Shown here piece after piece: positions 43,300 through 51,246 of a stretch of DNA of 64,000 bases. This stretch comes from CAYSAQ01 sp964429235 (GTDB lineage Bacteria > Margulisbacteria > Riflemargulisbacteria > GWF2-35-9 > DYQY01): assembly GCA_964429235.1 (NCBI GenBank), contig CAYSAQ010000003.1, positions 1 through 64,000 of the forward strand, given 5' to 3'. Position 1 is the first letter of the stretch. The number at the start of each line of letters is the position of its first letter. The position numbers were made by a program, and so were the translations under genes. A model generated the notes under the pieces. The model did no database searches and was not told the DNA's origin. It saw nothing but the letters and a program-made list of their open reading frames with translations.

Positions 43300-44736
43300 T
43301 TAAAGTGTGTAAAGTCGGATTTTTGTTGTCTTTTCGCTGTCTATATATGGCAATCCAGCTATGATTAAAACTTTGTCATTTTTCTCTAAGAAAGTTTTCT
43401 TTATGATTGTATCTGAGATTTGATGAAGTGATTCATCATTTAGGCTCACTTTCTCAATATCAAAATAAACAGGTAGAATTCCCCAGAGTAGGTTTAGTTG
43501 GTTGCATAGTTGAGTTTGGTTGCTAAGAGCAACTATAGGGAACTTTATTCTTGCCTTTGAAAGAATTTCAGCAGTATACCCACTGTCAGTTACTGCAACT
43601 ACTGCTTTAATATCTAAATCATTATATAGGCTTGAAATAGCAATATCATGGTTTATAGCAATACTTCTTGATGCGTTGTATTCAACCATAGAGCTAAGTC
43701 CGTCGTGATATAGTTCGCTATTTTCTATTTCGTCAGCAATTTTTTCCATGATACTAACAGCTTCAACTGGGAATTTTCCAACAGAAGTTTCGGCTGATAG
43801 CATAATTGCATCTGCACCATCAAGTATTGAGTTTGCAACATCGTTAGTTTCTGCTCTTGTTGGGATTGGAGAATCAATCATAGATTCCAGCATCTGAGTA
43901 GCGATTATAACTGGTTTTTGCGCTAAGTTTGTTTTTTTAACTATAAGTTTTTGAGCTAAAGGAACTTTCTCTGGAGATAGTTCAATTCCAAGGTCTCCTC
44001 TTGCTACCATTATTCCATCTGCTACATGAATTATTTGGTCTATTCTTTCTAATGCTTGGGGTTTTTCTATTTTGGCGATTACAGGAATGTTTCCGCCTAA
44101 ATCATTAATAATTTCCTTTGCTTGGATAATATCTTTTTCAGATCTTACAAAAGAAAGTGCTATATAAGATACGTCATTTTCTACGCCAAATTTAATAAAT
44201 TCTTTGTCGCGCTCCGTAATAGTAGGAGTGCTTACTTCTGCACCAGGTAAGTTTATTCCTTTTCTAGAAGAAATCTCTCCGCCATGAACTACTGCACATC
44301 CAATTTGTGATTGGTTTATCCAAGTTGCTCTTAGTTGTACCTTCCCATCATTTATAAATATATTATCGCCTTCTTTTACGTCATTGGTAATGTTTTTATA
44401 ATCCACAGGAATGTGCGTATCATCAGCATCCTTATCTTTTGTTGTTAGAATTAATTCCTGCCCATCAATTAAGTTAATTGGTTTAGATAGAATGCCAAGT
44501 CTAATCTTTGGTCCTTGTAAGTCAATTAATATAGGGATATGGCATTTGTGATTATCTGATAATTCTTTTATTTTTCTGATTGTTTCAAGGTGGTCTTCTA
44601 TTTTTCCATGAGAGGTGTTTATTCTGAATACATCTACGCCAGCATCTATTAAAGAGTTAAGCATCTCATAGCTGTCACTTGCCGGGCCAACTGTAATGAT
44701 TATTTTCGTATTATTAGGGCTGAGTATTCCTACCAT
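43300..44736 (-). CDS. pyk: Pyruvate kinase
   Basis: The 478-residue glycolytic enzyme transfers phosphate from phosphoenolpyruvate to ADP. Family motifs are RINTSHGKIEDH, the substrate/metal loop IAKIEKPQAL and VARGDLGIELSPEKVP, and SAETSVGKFPVEAV. Length is typical, and the C-terminal regulatory domain is complete. It is on the minus strand, convergent with the usher operon, which leaves 42 bp between them. TATTAT (complement of 44743-44748) ends 6 nt before the ATG and no Shine-Dalgarno is present, so the mRNA is probably leaderless. The SemiSWEET gene lies immediately upstream in the same direction. Confidence 0.97.
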   Translation of the reverse strand: MVGILSPNNTKIIITVGPASDSYEMLNSLIDAGVDVFRINTSHGKIEDHLETIRKIKELSDNHKCHIPILIDLQGPKIRLGILSKPINLIDGQELILTTKDKDADDTHIPVDYKNITNDVKEGDNIFINDGKVQLRATWINQSQIGCAVVHGGEISSRKGINLPGAEVSTPTITERDKEFIKFGVENDVSYIALSFVRSEKDIIQAKEIINDLGGNIPVIAKIEKPQALERIDQIIHVADGIMVARGDLGIELSPEKVPLAQKLIVKKTNLAQKPVIIATQMLESMIDSPIPTRAETNDVANSILDGADAIMLSAETSVGKFPVEAVSIMEKIADEIENSELYHDGLSSMVEYNASRSIAINHDIAISSLYNDLDIKAVVAVTDSGYTAEILSKARIKFPIVALSNQTQLCNQLNLLWGILPVYFDIEKVSLNDESLHQISDTIIKKTFLEKNDKVLIIAGLPYIDSEKTTKIRLYTL

Positions 44737-44742
44737 AGTTTC

Positions 44743-44748
44743 ATAATA
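44743..44748 (-). promoter_or_regulatory. pyk -10 box, leaderless
   Basis: TATTAT on the minus strand ends 6 nt before the pyk ATG (44736). Confidence 0.5.
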
Positions 44749-44761
44749 ACAGAATACATAT

Positions 44762-45016
44762 CTATTTATAAACGATTTTAATACTTAGAATAAATAATGC
44801 TAAAAGGAATGCGATAAAATTTGGGATAATGATTGGAAGCTGTTGTAACATTACGCCATAAGTCATCCAACAAAAGACACCAGAAGTGAATAGTATGTAC
44901 ATAGGAAGAGACAAATCTGTCGCGGACTTTGTTTGCCATACTTTTATAGCTTGAGGGATTAGAGATATCGTTGTTAATGAGCCAGCCATAATGCCAACTA
45001 TTGTTGATAATTCCAT
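44762..45016 (-). CDS. SemiSWEET-type small sugar transporter
   Basis: An 84-residue, three-helix membrane protein. It has the PQ-loop of MtN3/SWEET half-transporters (LIPQAIKVWQTKSATDLSLP), with the invariant Pro-Gln at about residues 22-23. SemiSWEETs dimerise to make a sugar (glucose or sucrose) uniporter in the cytoplasmic membrane; the sugar specificity cannot be told. Placed upstream of pyk in the same direction, which suggests a sugar-catabolic unit. TATAAT (complement of 45024-45029) ends 7 nt before the ATG, another leaderless start. Confidence 0.9.
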   Translation of the reverse strand: MELSTIVGIMAGSLTTISLIPQAIKVWQTKSATDLSLPMYILFTSGVFCWMTYGVMLQQLPIIIPNFIAFLLALFILSIKIVYK

Positions 45017-45023
45017 GAGATGT

Positions 45024-45029
45024 ATTATA
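45024..45029 (-). promoter_or_regulatory. SemiSWEET -10 box, leaderless
   Basis: TATAAT on the minus strand ends 7 nt before ATG 45016; no Shine-Dalgarno. Confidence 0.6.
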
Positions 45030-45094
45030 TACAGAAAAGAAGGAGTAGCCTACTGTTAATAAAAAGAATGAAAATTTTATTGCAAGAAATCATG

Positions 45095-45122
45095 TTGACT
45101 TGACGATAATATATGTTACTAT
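45095..45122 (+). promoter_or_regulatory. trp operon promoter
   Basis: TTGACT (45095-45100), 16-bp spacer, TACTAT (45117-45122). The -10 box lies inside an 18-bp perfect palindrome. The leader to ATG 45150 is about 20 nt with an AAGGAGA site, leaving no room for a leader-peptide attenuator or T-box. Confidence 0.55.
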
Positions 45123-45132
45123 GCATAGTAAC
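45115..45132. promoter_or_regulatory. Putative trp operator, 18-bp perfect palindrome
   Basis: GTTACTATGCATAGTAAC is perfectly palindromic and covers the predicted -10 box of the trp promoter, the classical position of a repressor operator. Its ACTA/TAGT half-sites loosely recall TrpR operators, but the repressor is not in the window. Confidence 0.6.
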
Positions 45133-45149
45133 GCTGAAAAGGAGATGTT

Positions 45150-46595
45150 ATGGGCAAGCATGTTGTGAAGCCAGTCTTTAAAAAATTAATTGCAGATTTT
45201 GATACACCTTTATCGTTATTCCTTAAGGTTAAAGGGGAGCTATTGTTAGAGTCTGTTGAACAAGGCAAGTATGTTGGGCAACATTCAATAATTGGCATTG
45301 GGAAGAGAACGGTAATTGAGCTTGAGGGCAAAGAAGTTACTTTTAAGCACTATAAAAACAGAGCGCTTTATAATACTTTTGTTCATAAGAGTGATAATCC
45401 ACTGAATGAAATAAGAAATTACTTTTCACAGTTCCAGGTAGAAAATTCAGAGGGACTTCCTCCCTTTTGGGGCGGAGCTATTGGCTATCTAGGATATGAA
45501 ACAGTTCAATACTTTGAAGATATTGATGTAAAAGCAGATCAAGCTGATTTGCCAGACGGTGTCCTTATAATTCCTGAAATTATTCTTATATATGATGCTG
45601 TTGAACGAGTTGTGACAGCAGTTGTTCCCGTATCAGATGAGGAGAATAGCCCTTGCGAAGAAGAGGCAGAACGGTTGTTAGAAGAGATAGAAAAAAAATT
45701 GGTTGAGCCATTTGTTATTGACCTTAAAGGTATTGAACACAGCGAGAAGAATATAGAGTCTAATTTTGAGAAAGAAGACTTTATGGAAATGGTAAAACAA
45801 GCAAAAGAGTATATTGTTAATGGCGATATTATTCAGGTTGTCCTATCTCAGAAATTTAAAGTAAAAACAGGAGCTAGCCCTTTTCAGTTATATAGAATCC
45901 TTCGGATGATGAATCCTTCTCCATATTTATTTTTCTTAGATATGGGAGATTTTCAGATTATAGGATCATCACCAGAAGTAATGGTAAGAGTGCATGAAGA
46001 TGAAGTGTTGCTAAAGCCAATTGCCGGAACTAGACCAAGAGGCAAGAATGTTGCTGAAGATAGGGCATTAGAAGCAGACCTTTTAAATGATCCTAAAGAA
46101 ATAGCAGAACATATAATGTTGGTTGATTTAGGTAGGAATGATTTGGGCAGAATTGCAGTGCCAGGTACAGTAGAGGTCGCTGATTATCAAATAATAGAAC
46201 GTTACTCACATGTAATGCATATTGTATCTACAGTAAGAGCAAAGCTTGATGAAAGGTTTGATGCATTTGATGTTATTAAGGCTACTTTCCCAGCAGGAAC
46301 ACTAAGCGGAGCACCCAAAGTAAGAGCAATGCAGCTTATTTCTCAGTTTGAGAAAGAAAGACGTGGTCCTTATGGCGGGATGATTGTGAATCTTGGCTAT
46401 AATGGCAATTTAGATTCTTGTATAACAATTAGAACAATAGTTTTGAAAGACGGAGAAGCATCGGTTCAGGCTGGAGCAGGAATTGTATATGATTCAGTTC
46501 CAGAGAATGAATATCAAGAAACAATTAATAAGGCAAACGCATTGCTTAAGACTATTACAGAAGGGTTGGATATAGATGATACTTATAGTAGATAA
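45150..46595 (+). CDS. trpE: Anthranilate synthase component I TrpE
   Basis: The 481-residue product makes anthranilate from chorismate and ammonia supplied by TrpG. The tryptophan-binding LLLESVE motif (about residues 32-38) indicates feedback inhibition. Catalytic-core motifs PSPYLFFLDMGDFQIIGSSPE, IAGTRPRGK and FPAGTLSGAPKVRAM (shown shortened) are complete. Length is normal. AAGGAGA precedes the ATG. It overlaps trpG by 20 bp and opens a full trpEGDC(F)BA operon. Confidence 0.97.
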   Translation: MGKHVVKPVFKKLIADFDTPLSLFLKVKGELLLESVEQGKYVGQHSIIGIGKRTVIELEGKEVTFKHYKNRALYNTFVHKSDNPLNEIRNYFSQFQVENSEGLPPFWGGAIGYLGYETVQYFEDIDVKADQADLPDGVLIIPEIILIYDAVERVVTAVVPVSDEENSPCEEEAERLLEEIEKKLVEPFVIDLKGIEHSEKNIESNFEKEDFMEMVKQAKEYIVNGDIIQVVLSQKFKVKTGASPFQLYRILRMMNPSPYLFFLDMGDFQIIGSSPEVMVRVHEDEVLLKPIAGTRPRGKNVAEDRALEADLLNDPKEIAEHIMLVDLGRNDLGRIAVPGTVEVADYQIIERYSHVMHIVSTVRAKLDERFDAFDVIKATFPAGTLSGAPKVRAMQLISQFEKERRGPYGGMIVNLGYNGNLDSCITIRTIVLKDGEASVQAGAGIVYDSVPENEYQETINKANALLKTITEGLDIDDTYSR

Positions 46596-47217
46596 TTATG
46601 ATTCGTTTACATATAATATATACCAATATTTTTTAAGATTAGGTTGCGAAACGATTGTTAAAAGAAATGATGAGATATCTGTTGCTGAGATTAAAGCTAT
46701 GGACCCTTCGCATATAGTTTTATCACCAGGACCAGGTCGCCCAGATGGCGCTGGTATTTGTTTAGAAGTTTTAAAAGAGTTTAAAGACGCAAAACCTATA
46801 TTGGGGATATGTCTTGGGCATCAATGTATTGGGCAATTTTTTGGTGGAAATATTGTAAATGCTAAGAATATTTGTCATGGAAAGATAGATAGTATGCTAA
46901 ATAATGGACAAGGAGTTTTCAAAGGACTTCCATCTGATATTAAAGCTACTAGGTATCATTCTTTAGTCATTGATGAGAACACTTTGTCAGAAGAATTTGA
47001 TATAACAGCCAGAACTCCTGACAATGAGATCATGGGCATAAAGCATAAGACTTTAGATGTTGAAGGAGTTCAGTTCCATCCAGAGTCTATTGGTTCAGAG
47101 TTTGGTATGGATCTTTTGAAGAACTTTATAACCCCATCCCCGACCCTTCCCCTAAAGGAGAAGGGAGCTTCTCCTAAAGTTCATGGAGCAGTAAAAGGGG
47201 GTAAGATTTATGAATGA
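46576..47217 (+). CDS. trpG: Anthranilate synthase glutamine amidotransferase TrpG, with a repeat-derived C-terminal tail
   Basis: The 213-residue class I glutamine amidotransferase subunit delivers ammonia to TrpE. The triad is intact: nucleophile Cys in GICLGHQCIGQFF (about residue 79), and His/Glu in VQFHPESIGS (about 169-171). The normal protein ends near GMDLLKNFI (about residue 185). The last 27 residues, PSPTLPLKEKG... to GGKIYE, do not belong to the family: their DNA (from 47130) repeats the left end of the DUF559 cassette located 1.85 kb downstream in trpC-trpF, with 33 of 36 bp identical in the first part and the same (K)IYE ending. The tail supplies the stop codon and the trpD start lies within it. 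Confidence 0.94.
   Translation: MILIVDNYDSFTYNIYQYFLRLGCETIVKRNDEISVAEIKAMDPSHIVLSPGPGRPDGAGICLEVLKEFKDAKPILGICLGHQCIGQFFGGNIVNAKNICHGKIDSMLNNGQGVFKGLPSDIKATRYHSLVIDENTLSEEFDITARTPDNEIMGIKHKTLDVEGVQFHPESIGSEFGMDLLKNFITPSPTLPLKEKGASPKVHGAVKGGKIYE
47130..47214 (+). repeat. Partial copy of the DUF559-cassette left end in trpG
   Basis: 47130-47165 equals 48975-49010 except for 3 of 36 bp. The next 49 bp are more diverged but still encode a similar peptide (KVHGAVKGGKIYE against KIFGSVAGKIYEK). Inside it AGGAGAAG/CTTCTCCT (47156-47175) forms a perfect 8-bp hairpin. It looks like a remnant or a solo end. Confidence 0.75.
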
Positions 47218-48220
47218 TTTATTAGATAAAGTTATTAACAAAATTGATCTTTCTGAATCTGAATCTATTAAGGTTATGAATTATTTTACATCAGGGGATG
47301 CCAGTAATGCGTATATTGCGAGTATGTTAACGGCACTTAGGATGAAAGGTGAGACTGCTATAGAGATTACGGGGTTTGTTAAAGTTATGAGAGATAAGGC
47401 TCGAAGAATAAAGACTCCAAATGCGAAATGTATTTTAGATGTTGTTGGTACAGGTGGAGACAAGATGAATACTTTTAATATCTCTACATTGTCTGCCATT
47501 GTTGCTGCTGGTGCAGGTGTCACTGTCGCAAAACATGGGAATCGGTCTGTTACTTCTAAATGCGGATCAGCTGAAGTGTTGTCATCCTTGGGTGTTAATC
47601 TTGAAGCATCTCCTGAGATGATAGAGTCTGTATTGGAGAGTGCTGGCTTAGCATTTTTGTTTGCTCCAGGTCTACATCCTTCCATGAAACATGTTATGCC
47701 TGTTAGAAAGTCGCTGCAGATTAGGACAGTTTTCAATATTTTAGGACCATTAGTTAACCCCGCATTTGCCGACACAATGTTAATCGGCGTATATGATACG
47801 AATCTATTATATATTTTTGCAGAAGTGCTAAGTAACTTAGGTCTAAAAAGATTCTTTGTCGTACATGGGAATGATGGTTCAGATGAGATTTCTCTTACTT
47901 CAAAGACTCAGGTGTTAGGTGTTGTTGATGGATTAATTCAAGATTTTACGTTAAATCCAGAAGACTATGGGTTTTCTTTAGTGAACATGGATGAACTTCA
48001 GGGCGGAGAATCAGAAGAAAACAAGAATATAGCACTATCTGTTTTAGAAGGCAAAAAGGGTCCCCAACGAGAAGTTGTCTTGCTTAATGCAGGAGTAGCG
48101 ATTGCGCTTACTTTAAATAAAGTTGATATTGCAGAGGGCATTAGGTTGGCTAAGGAGTCTATTGATTCTGGCAAAGCGCTAGAAAAGCTTATTAAATTAG
48201 CTAGAGGTACCAATGGCTGA
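47210..48220 (+). CDS. trpD: Anthranilate phosphoribosyltransferase TrpD
   Basis: The 336-residue enzyme couples anthranilate to phosphoribosyl pyrophosphate. The PRPP-binding motif VVGTGGDKMNTFNIST (about residues 79-94), KHGNRSVTSKCGSAEVL and the DE loop GSDEISL are present, and length is normal. Its ATG overlaps the trpG end by 8 bp and lies inside the repeat remnant; this means that the remnant now provides part of the translation-initiation context of trpD. The 3' end overlaps trpC by 8 bp. Confidence 0.97.
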   Translation: MNDLLDKVINKIDLSESESIKVMNYFTSGDASNAYIASMLTALRMKGETAIEITGFVKVMRDKARRIKTPNAKCILDVVGTGGDKMNTFNISTLSAIVAAGAGVTVAKHGNRSVTSKCGSAEVLSSLGVNLEASPEMIESVLESAGLAFLFAPGLHPSMKHVMPVRKSLQIRTVFNILGPLVNPAFADTMLIGVYDTNLLYIFAEVLSNLGLKRFFVVHGNDGSDEISLTSKTQVLGVVDGLIQDFTLNPEDYGFSLVNMDELQGGESEENKNIALSVLEGKKGPQREVVLLNAGVAIALTLNKVDIAEGIRLAKESIDSGKALEKLIKLARGTNG

Positions 48221-50042
48221 TATCCTAATAAAGATTACTGATAAGATAAGGCAGGAAGAGGCTCTTTTCTTTGAGTCTTTTGATAGAAGTAAAGTAACTT
48301 TAGTTCGCGAAGATAGTCCTAAAGAGGTTTTGGTAAGTAAAGAGTTTTTCCTAATAGCGGAGTGTAAAAAAGGCAGTCCTTCTAGAGGAATTATCAAAGA
48401 AGATTATAATCCTATAGAGTTAGCAAAGAGCTATGAGAAAGCAGGAGCTTCTGCCATTTCTGTATTAACAGAAAAGAACTTTTTTCATGGTGCTAAGAAA
48501 CATTTGCCACGTGTTAAAAAAGAGGTTTCATTACCTGTGCTTAGAAAAGATTTTATTATCGATGAGTATCAAGTGTATGAATCATATGAGCTTGGAGCAG
48601 ATATGGTTCTGTTGATTGTTGCTTGTTTGGAAGATGCTAAGTTGAAAGAACTATATGAGCTAATAATAGGATATGGCATGACTCCGTTGGTAGAAGTGCA
48701 TGATGAAGGAGAGCTAACTAGAGCGTTAGCAATTAATCCTGTTTTAGTGGGTATAAATAATAGAAACTTGAAGACATTTGATGTAGATATAGAAACTTCA
48801 TTTAGATTAAAGAAAACAATACCAGATACTGTGAAAGTTATAAGTGAATCTGGTATAAGTTCCACAGATGATATCGTTAGGCTGAAAAAAGCCGGCTTTT
48901 ATGGGGCGTTGGTTGGTGAATCAATATTAGTAAGTGGTAATCCAAACGAAAAGATTAAGGAACTCTTAGCTGCTAACCCCATCCCTAGCCCTTCCCCTAA
49001 AGGAGAAGGGAATAAGAATCATCCCAAAATATTTGGATCTGTAGCGGGTAAAATATATGAGAAATTATTTCCTGCTGCAAAAGAAATGAGAAAGAATCAG
49101 ACTTTTGCAGAAGAAAAATTATGGGAAGCTCTACGAGGGAAGTCATTAGGTGTAAAATTTAGAAGACAGCATGTAATGGATAACTTTATTGTTGATTTTT
49201 ACTGTATTGAAAAAGGAATAGTTGTTGAAGTAGATGGCGATATTCATTTGAATCAGAGAGAGAGAGACCTTGAACGTGATAATAGATTGATCTCGTTAGG
49301 GTGCAAAGTGGCTAGATTTAGTAATGAACAAGTATTAAACGATATGCAGTCTGTTTTGGATGAAATTAGGGAGCAATTGTCTTTAGCTCCCCACTCCTTT
49401 AGGAGAGGGGCAGGGGGAGAGGTTCGTATTAAGATATGTGGAATTACTAACCAAGAGGATTTTGAAGCGCTAACCAATCTTGGTATCGATTATGCAGGGT
49501 TTATATTTTATAAGAAATCTCCACGCTATGTTGATCCAGAATTAGTTGCTAGTTTTAATAGCGACAAGGTAATAAAAGTAGGGGTTTTTGTTAATGCTTC
49601 TGTAGATGATATTCATGAGATATTTCATGTGGCAGGGCTAGATATTGTTCAGTTGCATAGCGACGAGGACTTAGCTTTTTGTAATAAATTACAAGTTCCT
49701 TATTTTAAGGTTATAAGAGTAAAAGATGAACGTTCAGTAGCTGTAATATATGATTATCCGCCTAATGCGGTGTTCTTATTGGATACTTTTAAAGATGATA
49801 GTTATGGAGGAACTGGAAGTAGTATTAATTTAGATTTAATAAGCAAAGCATTACAAATGAGCAATAATATTATAGTTGCTGGCGGTGTAGGAATAGAAAA
49901 TATTGAAGAGATAATGAGTCTCAGGCCGTTGGGTGTAGATATAAATAGTTCAGTAGAGCTTAGCCCAGGCAAGAAAGATATAGTAAAATGCAAACAGATA
50001 GTAAGTTTGATAAAACAAGAAAAGGTGAAAAGTAATGAATAG
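48213..50042 (+). CDS. trpCF: TrpC-TrpF fusion interrupted by an in-frame DUF559 nuclease-like domain
   Basis: A 609-residue protein. Residues about 1-255 are indole-3-glycerol-phosphate synthase (AECKKGSPSRGIIKEDYNP, PVLRKDFIIDEYQVYESY, VISESGISSTDD). Residues about 256-404 are an insertion: a low-complexity Pro/Ser/Lys/Gly segment (PIPSPSPKGEG), a GKIYEKLFPAAKEMRKNQTF-type start and a DUF559/Vsr-like restriction-endonuclease fold with GVKFRRQHVMDNFIVDFYC, VVEVDGDIH and SLGCKVARFSNEQVL; D and ExD-like residues fit a PD-(D/E)xK core. Residues about 405-609 are phosphoribosylanthranilate isomerase (IKICGITNQEDF, VQLHSDED, VAGGVGIENIEEI). All catalytic regions of TrpC and TrpF look intact, so both enzymes probably work in spite of the insert. 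Overlaps with trpD and trpB by 8 bp. Confidence 0.93.
   Translation: MADILIKITDKIRQEEALFFESFDRSKVTLVREDSPKEVLVSKEFFLIAECKKGSPSRGIIKEDYNPIELAKSYEKAGASAISVLTEKNFFHGAKKHLPRVKKEVSLPVLRKDFIIDEYQVYESYELGADMVLLIVACLEDAKLKELYELIIGYGMTPLVEVHDEGELTRALAINPVLVGINNRNLKTFDVDIETSFRLKKTIPDTVKVISESGISSTDDIVRLKKAGFYGALVGESILVSGNPNEKIKELLAANPIPSPSPKGEGNKNHPKIFGSVAGKIYEKLFPAAKEMRKNQTFAEEKLWEALRGKSLGVKFRRQHVMDNFIVDFYCIEKGIVVEVDGDIHLNQRERDLERDNRLISLGCKVARFSNEQVLNDMQSVLDEIREQLSLAPHSFRRGAGGEVRIKICGITNQEDFEALTNLGIDYAGFIFYKKSPRYVDPELVASFNSDKVIKVGVFVNASVDDIHEIFHVAGLDIVQLHSDEDLAFCNKLQVPYFKVIRVKDERSVAVIYDYPPNAVFLLDTFKDDSYGGTGSSINLDLISKALQMSNNIIVAGGVGIENIEEIMSLRPLGVDINSSVELSPGKKDIVKCKQIVSLIKQEKVKSNE
48975..49424 (+). mobile_element. 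450-bp in-frame DUF559 cassette with inverted-repeat ends
   Basis: The insert between the TrpC and TrpF parts is bounded by a GC-rich left end (48975-49010, beginning AACCCCATCCC and ending AGGAGAAGGG) and a right end (49387-49424, CTCCCCACTCCTTTAGGAG... to GAGAGGTT) that is an imperfect inverted copy. Its length is exactly 150 codons with no stop, so the host frame is kept. A partial left end is present in trpG and a related hairpin at 58020-58050. The GC content of the ends contrasts strongly with the AT-rich surroundings. No transposase is encoded. Confidence 0.75.
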
Positions 50043-51246
50043 TTATTTTGGTGAATATGGCGGGAGATTTGTTCCGGAGATGCTGATTCCTGCGCTAGAT
50101 GAGTTAGAACAGTGTTATGAATCATCGATGAAAGATGAAGTTTTTCAGAACGAATTATCTAATATCTTTACTGATTTTGTCGGCAGAAAAAGTCCATTAT
50201 ATTTTGCAGAAAATCTTACTAAGAAGTTGGGTGGTGCGAAAGTATATTTAAAGCTTGAAAGCCATAATCATACTGGCGCACATAAGATAAATAATGCTAT
50301 AGGACAGGCAATGCTTGCTAAGCGTATGGGTAAAAAATATCTTATTGCTGAGACTGGTGCAGGGCAACACGGAGTAGCTACTGCTACAGTTGCCGCAAAG
50401 TTTGGTTTTGGTTGTAAAGTATTTATGGGAGCCGTAGATGTTAAGAGACAGTATCCCAATGTTTTCTCTATGAAGCTTTTAGGTGCTGAAGTTATTCCTG
50501 TAGAGTACGGCACAAAAACATTAAAAGATGCAGTGAATGCTGCGCTTAAGTATTGGATTGAGAATTTAGAAGATACCCACTATTTGCTAGGTTCTGCTTT
50601 AGGCCCACATCCTTTTCCAACAATTGTTAGAGATTTTCAGTCTGTAATTGGTAAGGAAGCAAAGGAACAGATTATGCAAAAAGAAGGTTGTTTGCCTGAC
50701 GCATGTATAGCATGTGTGGGTGGAGGCTCCAATGCTATAGGCTTATTCCATTCTTTTTTAGACGATGATGTAAAGTTAATCGGCGTAGAAGCTGGTGGAC
50801 GAGGTGATGGGATAGGGGAACATGCTGCTAGAATTTCTATTAAAGAACCAAAGTTAGGTATTGCTCAAGGATATAAGTCTTTTTTCTTGCAAGACGGTGA
50901 TGGGCAGATAAGTCCTACTCATTCTATTAGCGCAGGTTTGGATTATGCAGGCATTGGTCCTGAACATGCTTTCTTGTCACAAGCTGGTAGAGTAGAGTTT
51001 ACAAAAGCAAACGATATCGAGGCACTAGAAGCCTTTAAGTTGTTGTCAGTTACAGAAGGAATTATTCCGGCATTAGAGTCTTCGCATGCAGTAGCACACG
51101 CAATGAAAATTGTTCCACAAATGGCTAAAGACCAAGTGGTAATAGTTAATATCTCTGGTAGAGGAGATAAGGATTTATTTATTACTGCAAATGAACTGGA
51201 TAATGATAATTGGAAACAGTTTCTTCGTGGAGAATTAGATGAATAG
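50035..51246 (+). CDS. trpB: Tryptophan synthase beta chain TrpB
   Basis: The 403-residue PLP enzyme joins indole and serine. N-terminal GEYGGRFVPEMLIPAL, the PLP-lysine motif SHNHTGAHKINNAIGQ (Lys about residue 87), ETGAGQHGVATATVAA, the phosphate-binding VGGGSNAIGLF and the C-terminal VNISGRGDKDL are intact; this is the standard TrpB1 type. It overlaps trpF by 8 bp and trpA by 8 bp, so the operon is tightly coupled. Confidence 0.98.
   Translation: MNSYFGEYGGRFVPEMLIPALDELEQCYESSMKDEVFQNELSNIFTDFVGRKSPLYFAENLTKKLGGAKVYLKLESHNHTGAHKINNAIGQAMLAKRMGKKYLIAETGAGQHGVATATVAAKFGFGCKVFMGAVDVKRQYPNVFSMKLLGAEVIPVEYGTKTLKDAVNAALKYWIENLEDTHYLLGSALGPHPFPTIVRDFQSVIGKEAKEQIMQKEGCLPDACIACVGGGSNAIGLFHSFLDDDVKLIGVEAGGRGDGIGEHAARISIKEPKLGIAQGYKSFFLQDGDGQISPTHSISAGLDYAGIGPEHAFLSQAGRVEFTKANDIEALEAFKLLSVTEGIIPALESSHAVAHAMKIVPQMAKDQVVIVNISGRGDKDLFITANELDNDNWKQFLRGELDE

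Noticed and set aside
47130..47217. trpG tail as a normal family extension
   Set aside because: TrpG proteins normally end near this point and the DNA is a 33/36 match to the DUF559-cassette end, which explains it better.
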